The translations under genes were made by a program, and so were the position numbers. The notes under the pieces are model-generated. The model was not told where the DNA came from. It ran no database searches and saw nothing but the letters and a program-made list of their open reading frames with translations. A stretch of 64,000 bases of DNA from NCBI GenBank assembly GCA_029531795.1, contig JAPEIS010000007.1, positions 62,001-126,000 of the forward strand. Reading direction: 5' to 3'. The stretch comes from Sclerotinia nivalis. Lineage: Eukaryota; Ascomycota; Leotiomycetes; Helotiales; Sclerotiniaceae. Shown piece after piece: positions 23,361-34,625 of the stretch. Position 1 is the first letter of the stretch. Each line of letters opens with the position of its first letter.

Positions 23361-24445
23361 GATTGATTGATTGATTGATTTAACGTCCACACTGAGTCTA
23401 AGACTATCTAGGACGGCTAGGGGCTCTATGAGCTCCTAGTTGATACTATAAGGAGTTGTATACTAACTAACATACAGTTTGTATAGTTTGGATTTCTTTT
23501 CAACCTTTGAAATGTTGATTGAAAACAAGTGAAAACTAATACTGGAGAACAAAGCCCGATATCTTCATCTTCTAAGACCTTTCCTTCCTCGCTTTTTTCC
23601 TATTCTTTGTTAATTAAAGCATCCCATTGATATAATCTTTTTCTTCGATTCAATCTGCTATTCCGATACCCACTTCCCACAAAGGTCAAGAGTTATCTCT
23701 ATCAAGATTACCTTCAGCACAGCAAAAGGGTCTTCATACTAATGAAAAGCAATTGGGAGACATCACTCTTTTCAGTTCGAATTCATTCATTAGTTTCTTT
23801 GTATACCTTCTTAAGTATAATAATCTCTAGCTTTATTTGAATATAAATAATCGAAATTACCAAATAAAATATCAATCGTTTGAATATAATAATAATAGGG
23901 TGTAGCCTTAACCCTATCCATATACATACAAAAAATATTTTCGTAAAATCGAAGAAAAGATGTAATATCGTATCGATACCTAGAGTATAACATTAATTGA
24001 TAGATAATGGTATTCTTTGTTTCGTGATAATCGTAATATTAAAATGAATATATTTTCGATAATCGATTATCGAAAAAAGGTATAAAATACAAATAAAACA
24101 ATAACAAATTCCATATCGAAAAGATCCTTCTGAAATAGAAAGGACTTATTAGATATATTATACCTTATATTGAGATAATAATCGATAACAGATGTTGAAT
24201 CTAACCAGGGCTTCTGTAACCATCATCCGTATTTTGAGTTGATATTCGTTCATCCTTTCGAAGATATTGATGCTATAAAATCGTAATAACCCCTTCATCG
24301 TGAATATCATAATCGGGAAACCCTCTCTCTCTCTTCCAATATATCCGATTCCATCAAATGACTCAATCTTAGCTCTGCAGACTCTCAATAGAGAGCTGGA
24401 GGTTCGTAGAGGGCACCACGTACAGGTGTTGAGTCTTCGCCCTCC
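23361..24445 (-). mobile_element. Non-LTR retroelement copy A, short and non-autonomous
   Basis: About 1085 bp, sense on the minus strand. It is flanked by a perfect 14-bp direct repeat, AGCTCATCTAGATT, at 23347-23360 and 24446-24459, read as a target-site duplication. The 3' end (left) is an (AATC)n tail in sense orientation, overlapping the duplication. The 5' end (24445) begins with an HDV-like ribozyme, listed separately. It shares about 130-150 bp at the 5' end and about 170 bp at the 3' end with copy B, while the interiors differ. No reverse transcriptase or endonuclease frame is visible; the only ORF is a 76-aa frame (24388-24158) covering the 5' shared part. Terminal tail, variable-length duplication and 5' ribozyme point to LINE machinery, as in trypanosomatid SIDER-type derivatives. 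Confidence 0.82.
24360..24445 (-). ncRNA. HDV-like self-cleaving ribozyme, copy A (apparently intact)
   Basis: The first 86 nt of retroelement copy A fold into the nested double pseudoknot of hepatitis delta-like ribozymes. P1 pairs GGAGGGC (24445-24439) with GCCCUCU (24414-24408), a 7-bp helix with the family's G-U first pair. P2 pairs GACUCAA (24435-24429) with UUGAGUC (24366-24360), 7 bp. P3 pairs ACC (24427-24425) with GGU (24417-24415) around the 7-nt loop UGUACGU, and P3 abuts P1 as required. P1.1 can form from the AC after P1 and the GU at loop positions 2-3. P4 is a hairpin of CUC-CAG-CUCUC closed by a UAUU loop. J4/2 is CUAAGA, putting C at 24372 in the place of the catalytic cytosine. 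Predicted cleavage is exactly at the element's 5' end. Structure was drawn by hand. Confidence 0.82.
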
Positions 24446-26303
24446 AGCTCATCTAGATTCTGCTACTATCTTTATAGCAAAAAAGTCATTTGTCAAAAGA
24501 CAATTGATGCGAGCACTAATGCCTAGTATTTCGTAGCTCAAGATCCCACTCGTCTGAATGTAAGAGAATTTTGGAGCATGTAACCTTGAATTTACGCTCA
24601 TAGAGATAATGAAGATTGAGGTTTGACTGGAGTAGCAAAATATCGGCAAAGAGGAAGTATCTATGGCAGAGTAGGTATCTCGAGCTCATGATAATCATTT
24701 TATCGTGCTTGACCTACGCGACGTATCGGGTAGCCTAATTCTGGAAAACAGTTTACCTCATAAAGTGTGGCAGCTGAATAGAGTCTTTTAAATTATACCC
24801 TTGAGCGATGGAATGCACTATTGATATGGATAACAGTTCTTACTCTACTTGCATCTCACACATTTCACTTCACTCCACCATGCCTTGATGCAAACGTCAA
24901 ATCAGGGTATACTCTTTTTCCTAGAAGAATTGCTTGAGGTGAGGATTGGCTCATTTTATATCGGTTTAAGGATTTCTATACACGCCACAGCATTCTAAAT
25001 GTTACTTCGAAAGCTCATGAGCTATTTTACGGATGCAGGCTCTTCACAGATTACATCTTAAGGTATAAATATCATCCATAGTAGAGGAATTCATACGACA
25101 TGGTGATAATTTAGTAAGGTGCGTCGCTTACTCAGGAGGTGTATTCCTTAAATGACTTCGGTTACGAGCTAAGGGCGTGTAACCACATTGCAAATTACAC
25201 AGCCGTACAAGTTCTCACTGCCATATGGCATGACACTCTTGTATTGGATCGTGTTAGTAGATAGATTCATGGCAATAAGCAAGAGAGAAGACATATATAA
25301 TAAAAGAGAAGATACTGATGATGACAGTTCAATTTCTCGCTGCCGCATTCGGCATGAATTTCAAGCACTTAAGCTCCTGATAATCGGCGTAGTGTGTCTG
25401 TCACTGTGTCTTTAGTGTGCCAAAAAATAGTTGACAACAACAATAAACGCGGTTATAATAATTCAAATCAACAGTAAAGCTTACTAGATACCAATATCCA
25501 CAGCTCAAGTAACTTTATCCCCTACTTTCATAAAGAAAGCACTCACAATCCCATGACTTCCAAATCAAAACTATCAATGATTCGCGTAAAAAGCGAAGAA
25601 GAAAACCCTGCTTTGGAATTTGTTGGTGCAATTTTAGATCTATGATGATATCTCAAACGTGGGGTTTGAAAGAGATTTACATGGAGGCGTTGGAGAAGTC
25701 GACAGGTTCAAAAATTGCGGGGACTGGTGACATGAAAGAGGAGTTATTCGGGACAGCTTTGGATAGCTAGTGGAATTCCACTGAGCTCAAAAGAGTTGGG
25801 GGTGATACAAGTGGATTGACTTGGCCCATGAAAGTCAAGTTTTTTGATATATAATCACTCGCTCTTGGTTCCATTTTAGAAAATATCTCTTGCATTTCCT
25901 CTGTAATATAGTTTTCAGGGAAATCTTCCATGTCGTGGAAAACCTTAGACTGGATATAAACTCCGGTAGCACTCTGTTCTTGGGGAAGCATTGGGATCTC
26001 GGGGATGGGGGGTATTCAAACGTTTAAATCAGAAAATATTTGACAAAGAGTGTATTATAATATCGAAAACAATAATCTATCACTGGTACTGGCAATGAAA
26101 TGAAGGGAAATTTTTGGTCGATCGGACTAAAGATCTTTCGGAAAGGAACTGGATATGTGGACTCGGATAAAAAAGTCCTGTTGTTTTTTGTCATTTTATT
26201 ATTTTGAGGTATGTTCAGTTAGCCTGTTCTTTAGTATATTTATACTCCGAGATCGAAGGCTTGAACACCTCTTAGTAAATGCGGCAGAGTACTAATCATA
26301 TTC

Positions 26304-26396
26304 GGAGGACAAGACTCAACACCTGTACGCGGTGTCCTCTATGAATTTCCAGTTCTTTTATTTAATTATTAGAGTCTGTAGAGTTAAGTTTGAATC
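26304..26396 (+). ncRNA. HDV-like ribozyme, copy B (decayed, probably inactive)
   Basis: Same architecture as in copy A. P1 is GGAGGAC (26304-26310) with GUCCUCU (26334-26340): a G-C pair of copy A has become A-U by two changes, so all seven pairs persist. P3 (ACC/GGU at 26321-26323 and 26331-26333) is intact. The base replacing the catalytic C is U at 26384, P2' (26390-26396) now has one mismatch, and P1.1 has a G-U pair in place of C-G. Loss of the catalytic C predicts no self-cleavage. One base is missing in J1/2 relative to copy A. Confidence 0.7.
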
Positions 26397-27165
26397 ATTT
26401 GATGGAGTCGTGGTGATTGGAAAAGGAAGAGGTATTCGATCGCGATGTTTTTTGCCTTTGAGTTGGTTGATGGCAAAGGTCAGATCTTGGTTTTTTGATA
26501 GTTGTATTATCGGATTGTGCTTTCTACAATACTACTTTTATTATGAAATAGAGGACAATATTATTATCTATGATAATATATTATAAAATCATCTTCAAGA
26601 TTCCTTTGGGGTATCAAATACGATTTATCAAATTCGGTTTTAAGGTTCAGGCTTTACCTTTTTCGATTTGAATCAAAACAACAACAATTTATATACTTGG
26701 AGGAGCTGCGTGGAACGATTCGAGCTAATGATGTATCTGCTATAGAATTCGGTGGAGGATATATTATATATAGGATTGGGGTACTTTGTAGGATCAATAT
26801 CCCTATAGTTTGAAGAGTTCTATGAAGTCGATATTAGGCAAGGCATAATCGCTGGGAAGTTACGAATAGGACAAAGAGTTGATATGAAGGAAGGTTGTTT
26901 GGATTTGATTGATAGAGGGATCGGATTTGGAAAATTATAAGTGTAATACTTTGATTGGTATTTTTATCTTTATATGCGATGCTGTATAAAGGTCGGGCTT
27001 TGCTCTTCAGTATTAGTTTTCATTTCCTTTATCAAAAATATATACAAACTTGTATACTATTTAGATAGCACTACTCATAGCTATCTGTTAAGAACTCGAT
27101 TGGGCTCTTAACCGTCCTAGATAGTCTTTGATTCAGTGTGGACGTTAATTAAATCAATCAATCAA
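26304..27165 (+). mobile_element. Non-LTR retroelement copy B, short and non-autonomous
   Basis: About 862 bp, sense on the plus strand and so inverted relative to copy A. It is flanked by a perfect 14-bp direct repeat, TACTAATCATATTC, at 26290-26303 and 27166-27179, different from that of copy A, so it is an independent insertion. It starts with the same ribozyme-type sequence and ends in the same 3' region, with CAGTGTGGACGTTAATTAAA followed by (TCAA)n. The shared 3' block begins at about 26995 with TCGGGCTTTGCTCTTCAGTA. No long ORF remains. Differences from copy A in shared parts are mostly C/T and G/A transitions. Confidence 0.82.
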
Positions 27166-30100
27166 TACTAATCATATTCACCATTTTTGGTCGTGTACAG
27201 CTCCCCAATAGATCATCATGATATATTATATAAAAAGAGACTATTTATAGTTTAAAGTATTATCTCATTGAAATGGTATGCAAGCCACTGCTCTAAAAAA
27301 GACTGCTGAGTGATAGAGGTTTCTTTGAGGGTAATAAAGGGCGCTTGAGAAGGTGGGAATTCGACTAGATAATATACAAGCATCTATTCACAGGATTTCT
27401 TTCACCGAAGCAGGGAACAAAACTGATGCAGATAAGGGGATTAACAATAGCATCTCAGAGACACGGTAATAAGCGTTAGAGATCTGGAAAGCTTAGAGCT
27501 TTCGCTGAGCGTTGTCGGGGCATCGGCGCAAAACTTGTCACGACAAATTGACTCGGAGAAGTGTAGCTAGAGACTTGAAAGCCCGGATCTTCAAAAGTCT
27601 TAGTAGTCGGTGTTGAAACCTCTAGATACTTTCATTCTAGAAAAAGATATGTTTTCCAAATCAAAATTGACGGGTAAGCATCAAGGAATGACATTCGCGT
27701 TATGATGTATTAAAAATCCATTCTTCTGAGAATTTCAGATCCAAAACACGAAATTTTTAACATAAATTTGCTGAAGTTTCTACCTTTAATCATCAGAAAT
27801 TAACATGCGAAATAATTACAAGAAATAGGTCGCTCTGGAAATCACGCAATCCATTTTTTTGTGCTATGAGATTGGAAAATTCTCGGACCTTGACGGTTTT
27901 GTGGTGACCATTTAGAGCTCTACACTTGATATAATTACGATATGGTGACAGCGCTCATAGGATATTAGTGGATGCTGATGCATGAACTTACTGTCAGGTA
28001 TGATCATAAATAGAAATGACAGCAGTTAGTCAAAACGTAGAGTTACAAACGTACCCAATATTTCCGTTCCTCAATTCTTGAATTTACCCGGAAATTTGAG
28101 TTGACTAGGAGTACTGGACTTCTCACAACCCTCCATAATTAAGCAATATTTTGGTCTTGTACTTCCATTTTTATTGACTAATCTCAATCACACATAACGC
28201 TTATTTATATACTTAATATCTAGACTATAATAGCTATAGAATTGACGTAGGAATACGTCACGCTTTACGTCATGGATTTGGGATCATCCACCCCTCAACT
28301 CACTATCTTCGTAGCCTTTTAGAATGGATCACAAATTATAGTTCAGATTCCAAAGATTGGAAGATAAATGCTGGGCAATGAGAGGAATTGGTGATGAAAA
28401 CGGTACAGTAGAATGTGAACTTCTATCTTGATTGGAAATGGTGGAAGCGACAACGACAATAAGAATGATAAAAACCCTCAATTCTTCCTAGCAGACACAA
28501 ACTAACTCGTCTGACTTGCGCATGTAAGTATTTGATTGCATCTTAGAAAGATAACTTCAGTCCTGACGTACGTGTTGCATTTGACTAAGATGGTGGGTGG
28601 CCTTCCATATATACTCTCGGACCCGCTAGCGTAGAAATGACGAACTATCTTCCTCTGACATATAAAAAGTAAGATCTGACGAGATCGAGAGATTAGATAA
28701 TTATTTTTTGTAAATATATGTGATAGGTAAAAATATCTGCTTCGAATTATTGCAAGGTACGAAAAATTGTAATGTTTGTAGTTTTTTTCGATTGTATATA
28801 AAAATCTATGTCTGGTTCATATTTTGTAACATTGAATGTGTAGCATATATTTGACAGCAGAGAATCAAAATTTGTCAGTAAGAATTAATAGGAATCAAGA
28901 GTGATAATGAAAGTAGTGAATAATGTTTGCAATATCCTCCGGGAGTAAACCACAAGTAAATCAATAACTCTAAGAACAACTTGACAATCCTGGAAAGCAG
29001 CTGCTGACGGATCACCTCATACTTGATAGGGAGATTTTCATCTTGTACAATATGAAGTCTGACTCAAAGTATCATCAGCTATTTTATACTTCATTGGCTA
29101 TGGGATTCTCTTGGATTACGGAGGAAACACTAGCCGTGGATAATGCTCCGCTTCTGGTTTGCACTTGAACCAAACACTGCACGTACTACCAGATGAAAAT
29201 CAGAATATATAAGAGAATTTTTATGTTCCATAAGGCCAAGCGCTGATAAAGTGCCGAAGAAATACTGGTACATGGGAATCAGATTACACAAGTTCTGCAT
29301 TGTATGGTAAAGTAAAAGTTATGACTAGGCTCTTGCTTCAAGTTGTAGACAGAATGAAGCCTCCTGAGCTGCAAATGCCACTGCTATTTGACAACAACGA
29401 GAGAAAAATGTAGCTTAAAGTTACGACAACAACTTTTAACATATGACGATAACTTCATGATGACAATGGACTATTAATGAGGTCTCACACTCTGTCTGTG
29501 TCATTTAAACGAGCAAAGAAAAGCAGGGAAGAAGGAAGAGATATCGAAATTCCGAGCACATTCAATTGACTAAATTTTGTGATCCTGAAACGCGAAGGAG
29601 TACGTAGAGGAGGTACTCTTCATCGCAAATTCTGCAGTAACTCAATCATTATGGGTTAAAATGGATACTTTTTTATCCGTTTCTCAATTCTTTGTGTACC
29701 TGGCTATATAAGACTACAAAGAATCTAACGGCTAGATAGCCGAGGTGATCCTCAAAAATAAGCGAGGGATCTTCACAATTAGCACCTTCGCATGCTTTGA
29801 AGATTTTGCTGCTAGTATAAAAGAATTTATAGTCCACCATCTCAAATGTTCGAGCCATAAGACACACGGCGCTCTTCCGCTACTAGGGGGGATATTTGCT
29901 TTGTATATAGAAGCCATGGATACATATTTGATCCTTCAATGTCGAATAGGCAAGCCTTTTCATCACTGATTCTGAGAGAAAGGATGTGCAACGGTAACAA
30001 ATCTTCCTCAGGAAATAGCGTATATCGACAGCAAAAAAGAAATATCAACAATTACTTTTGGTTAAGGATGTGAAATGCCACTCGAAGAAAGCCGTGCAGG

Positions 30101-33100
30101 TATCTCATGAGTTTGAAGACATGAACTTGCAGCAATTGGGTTGGTCGTATTCGACTCCTCGTCGCCTCACCTTGTTTTGTTCAAAATGATATTGAGTTAA
30201 GTTCACATTTCTTACGCACTTTTATACTATAGATACGAAGTCACAGTCTAAAATTTAGGACAGGCTAGAAAATAATGCTGCCGTAGCCTCCAAATTAGCT
30301 ACAGAAGCATTTCACTCGACAGCTTCTGGCTTGTGAAAATCACCATTACTGCGTCGAATTACTATAAAAGCAAGAACATCAACCACCGAAGAGGTCATAA
30401 CAACGAATACAAATGCTACCTTCGCAACCTGCATGAAATAGTGCGAAGAGACTAGCATTATTTTTCTGATTTTCCAGGCATTATAAGCTTTGTGATCCGT
30501 AAAGGATGTTTATCTCCAAGTCTGCATGCTCAAGGCCATGTGGTATGAAGAACTATCTACTGACAAATCTTCTCAACAGCAAACAGTACAACAATACAAA
30601 CTTTGGCAGTATAATAAATAATTGACGACGGGAAACAAAATCATGTGAAGATCAGACTGGAATTGTGACCAGAATCCGTAAGTAGAAAAAACCATAAAAG
30701 GCATACCCAGACATCAGAGGAAAGATTGTAAAACCATGCCCTATTGTTGGCTGGAAATACATTCTAGTTTCATCAAGGATTGTATCAAGGCTGGGTGAGC
30801 TATTTTTATACTCCCTTTTCTAAATCCGTCCTTCATACTTTGAACTTACCATTCCAGCGTCTTGGTTATGGATAGACTCACGATTAACATAATATTGTGG
30901 TATACAAGAAGGATCCCAAGGTGTCTAGAATCTCCAAATCCACCGTGAATTAGTAAATCCCCTTGGAAAGGAAATATTTAGTTCTCTGTTTGCTAGTACA
31001 TGTGTCAAATAGAGAGCCTCTGATATACCCTGATATTCCGATATCTAGATCTCGAGATTGGAGTGTGGATAGCCGTTAACCTCATCCTGGGCAATGATGA
31101 AAATGATGTCAACGACAAATCGAAGAGTAATAGTAATTAACAAGAAAGAAATAGACGGCTTGACAGCGAAGGAAGATATCATAATGTGATGACAAAAGTA
31201 GTGAAGTGACGCACCTCGCTGTGTGACCCTACCTTAATCACCGTGATGATGACTATTAATTACTGAATTCTTCTCAAGACGATTGCATTGCATCCTAGGG
31301 TCCTTGTACTTCTGTGGAGGCAGTATCAGTGCAAGATTATTCTTTGATGATTGAGCTGAAGTGGTCTTTCCTCCTTATTTTATATTTGATTTTGACAACT
31401 TCGTAAATTTGAAGAGGACACATGGAATCGACATCTCAAACTTCCCTGCGACTTGATAATGTAACCAAGAATCAATAACTATATAATCCTGACAAAGTAC
31501 GATGTCAATCAAAGAGGGTCGGCGGCGCCCTTGAGTTTTATGGAAGGAATGTATTCTGCGGCTTATCATCCCATTCTCTGTTCGAGAATAACACCAAACT
31601 ATTAGAGCTATTCCATAATCAACACTATTCTTACTGAACATAAATGATCGACAAGAAAATCCCGATAATATGGCAAAAGTTAAAAGTACTGACAGTAATA
31701 ATGGAATACTGTTGATAATTTTGCCAAGTTAAGTTTCGCGGACTGCATGTCGCAATCATGCCGGGGGTTAGTTTTAAGGATAAAAGTCTATAGATCAACG
31801 CGCTGAACTTGTACCCACTTGCAAAGCTGTATTGTGAGTCGTAGCAGGCTGTAGAAGCCCCAACTAATGAGTCTTCTTATAAACTCTCCTCAACTATATC
31901 CTAGAATGCTAGAAAAATAAATCTGACACATACTGGTAAGTACTACGTAATGAGAGGACATGTAAGATTTCGGTGGTGCTAATGGCATAAGGAGTACACA
32001 CATTCTTCGATCCTTAGAACTCACAACAACAGTAGTCAACTAATGAGAGAGTTCCAGGTGGTTTGGTGTCTTGTCCAAGAAAATGGAGGAGGCTCAAAAT
32101 CGTCTTAGTGTATGGAAACTTCATTAATTTCCATTTATTTGGGAGAGATTATAACATCCTACTTTATCCCCATGTTGCGATCCGACGCCAATACCTCGAA
32201 ACCAGTAGCAAGAAGTTGTCTTTTCTTCAAGCTTAGGAATTGGTAGCGCGAACAAAGGTAGCGCCAACAACAGCAACCTCGGATTGAAGGTAGACGATTT
32301 CAACAACAACAACAACAACTAATGCTTTACCTCAAATTTGCAGCAAGAAAATCAGGTGACGACCTGGTAAGCACACTCAATTGTGAATCAATTGATTGCA
32401 GCTATCCCTGCGCAAAGCTCCGAAGCCTTGAAATCAGATTGCTCGCATGGAATATGTATTGTACCGGCCTTCAAAAACAAAGATATTAAGAACAAGTTAT
32501 TTAGACTACTAGGCTCCTTTTATATGGAGACGTTTCTCTCGATTTTTCTTGTGCTTTAGTGGCACTCCGACGATTTTAGGGTATACCTGAATTCTAGTTT
32601 TATTAAATGCAGGTGAGATGATCAATGACAGACCGACCAGTCTTATAAATACCCTTTCCCTTAATGATCGGCCACTTTTTCTTGTGCCAATGGACATTGA
32701 GCATTAAGCATTGGGCCATGAAAGAATGACTGAGAAAGTGAAGAGAATATAGGCATACAAATACCGCCGTGTCTTCCTAATCTATTTGAGAGAGCTGAGA
32801 ATTCGACAAGCAATGAACAAATCACGCTGACTAGTTTTGACAGTGATTGAACGTGAGAGGAGTGGACTGAGGAGCGTCTACACGGTAGCTCATGACTATT
32901 AGTACACAGCTACGCATGTTTACTTGCGACTACCACATTGATGAAAATGTGACGGTGGAAATTGTCAGTAACAATGGCAGCGCGGCGACGAAAATTGTCG
33001 AAAACGATTCTTTTCGCCTCGATGGCGGAGCTTTGCTAATAGTAAGTTGGACTTTCTAAACACATGGCATGAAAAGGCAGATATAATACACACTTGAATA

Positions 33101-34625
33101 TGTGTGATTAGAATTGAAATTGGAGAGGATCTTCCGTGCGGCGCTTTTCATGAAAATGCCCTGATTTTGTCCCTTCGAAAGGTTACTCCATAACAAACAC
33201 AATTCCCGCTGTCTCGAAATATTTTGCCATCGTGCGCTGGCGCAGTGGGTGTGGAGTCGCCGGGTGGACCTCCACAATCTCGAAATACGAATCTGCACTG
33301 TGAATGCACAGGTTCAGTAGATAGCCATGATTTTTGCTCATCGGCGAACTGGCCTATTTGGGTAATGAGCTTGTGAGAACCAAGACACAAGCGTTTTTAT
33401 ACTCCTCTTTGGGCTGGAGAGGAATGTACTCCAAAAAAAAGTCAAGGACTTAATGGGTAAACGGCACAGAAAACTCAATTCGGAATCAGATAGTTTAAAT
33501 GTAAGTCCAACCATACGATCGAATAAATTTCTTTCTTCAGACCGTATTGGCGATTGAGATTTTCGAGCTACCTTCGCTGCATCAAAAGAGACAAAGCAGA
33601 GTTGACGGGCATTAAATCTGCTTCCTGGGTATCACTTGATATCGAGAGGCACGAGAGCCATGAGAACCATGAGGGCCATCTGGATATGAACCGCTGCTGA
33701 CAAGAATCAGGGGGATGAACAATCGAAGCAGAGTAAGAATTAGCCATGCTATATTTCTGTTGCCCGAGCAAACCACGCTGCTACTGTTTTTTTTTTGGAT
33801 GGTGTGCGAGTGAGTATACCTTCCGATATTGTGGTGATTTCGAACTAAACATATTTCAATACAAAGATCAGATCTTTTCTTGAAAAGGGAAGGAAGAGGA
33901 TAGATAGTTTAAATCTCGTTAATAGGAAGTTCATGGACGTTGATGGTGTTATCGTACTCCGGATCTTTTGATAAGAAGCTGACGCCGGCCGGCACTCAGG
34001 ATATGGATCTGAAACGGATCACATGTCAATTCAAAATCCGAAGTCTTTACATATGCTTTTTTGGTGGTCACAGCTGGGGAAATATATCCATCCGATAATA
34101 GGCGCAACATTCATGACCATAACATGGTTGATATCTGTTTCCTTTGAGGTCAAATGATGTCTTTTCATGAATCCAACGTTTCTGTCCCGGATGACCGAGG
34201 ATATACGGAGTACGTGGACGTCAACCCCTTTATTAGTAAATACATACATACCTCTAGCCGCATCAACCAAGATCTTCGAAGACGGATATTTGTGGAAATC
34301 TGTGGGGTTGTTTGTGGTCTTCTTGTATATTGAAGGGGGTTAACATTGTAACATTGTGGGGTTGTCAGAGCTTCATCTTCATTCATTTATTTTTTTTGCC
34401 TCGGTACTCGCTTCATGTTCATGTTTCAATGAAAAAGATCCCGAAGTGACCAAGGCCCAAGTCTACTTGTTTATGTATGTAATTAGCAACCAACCAGAAC
34501 TCTACTCTATCTAAAAGAAGACATAATCCACCAAGTCCCTGCTACTTTCACAAGCAGAGTTTCCCTTTAATTTCCTCTTCAATAAAACTCTCTACTCTCT
34601 CCTGTTTCGAGGAAACGTCGTTGGT

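Larger units (their letters stand above)
22001..34625. other. AT-rich gene desert with decayed repeats
   Basis: About 12.6 kb of strongly AT-rich DNA with dense stops in all frames. The longest ORFs are about 90 aa. I could identify only two non-LTR retroelement copies (listed separately). A less AT-rich island at about 33.1-33.4 kb carries an 80-aa minus-strand ORF (33148-33390) with several Cys residues; it may be a gene relic, but I recognise nothing in it. A 74-aa minus-strand ORF at 25767-25991 lies between the two retroelements and is also unrecognised. The pattern is what repeat-induced point mutation leaves, by inference. Confidence 0.6.

Noticed and set aside
23361..27165. A single 3.8-kb DNA transposon or MULE with long terminal inverted repeats
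   Set aside because: Each arm has its own, different 14-bp target-site duplication immediately at both of its ends, and no outer duplication was found, so two separate insertions explain it better.
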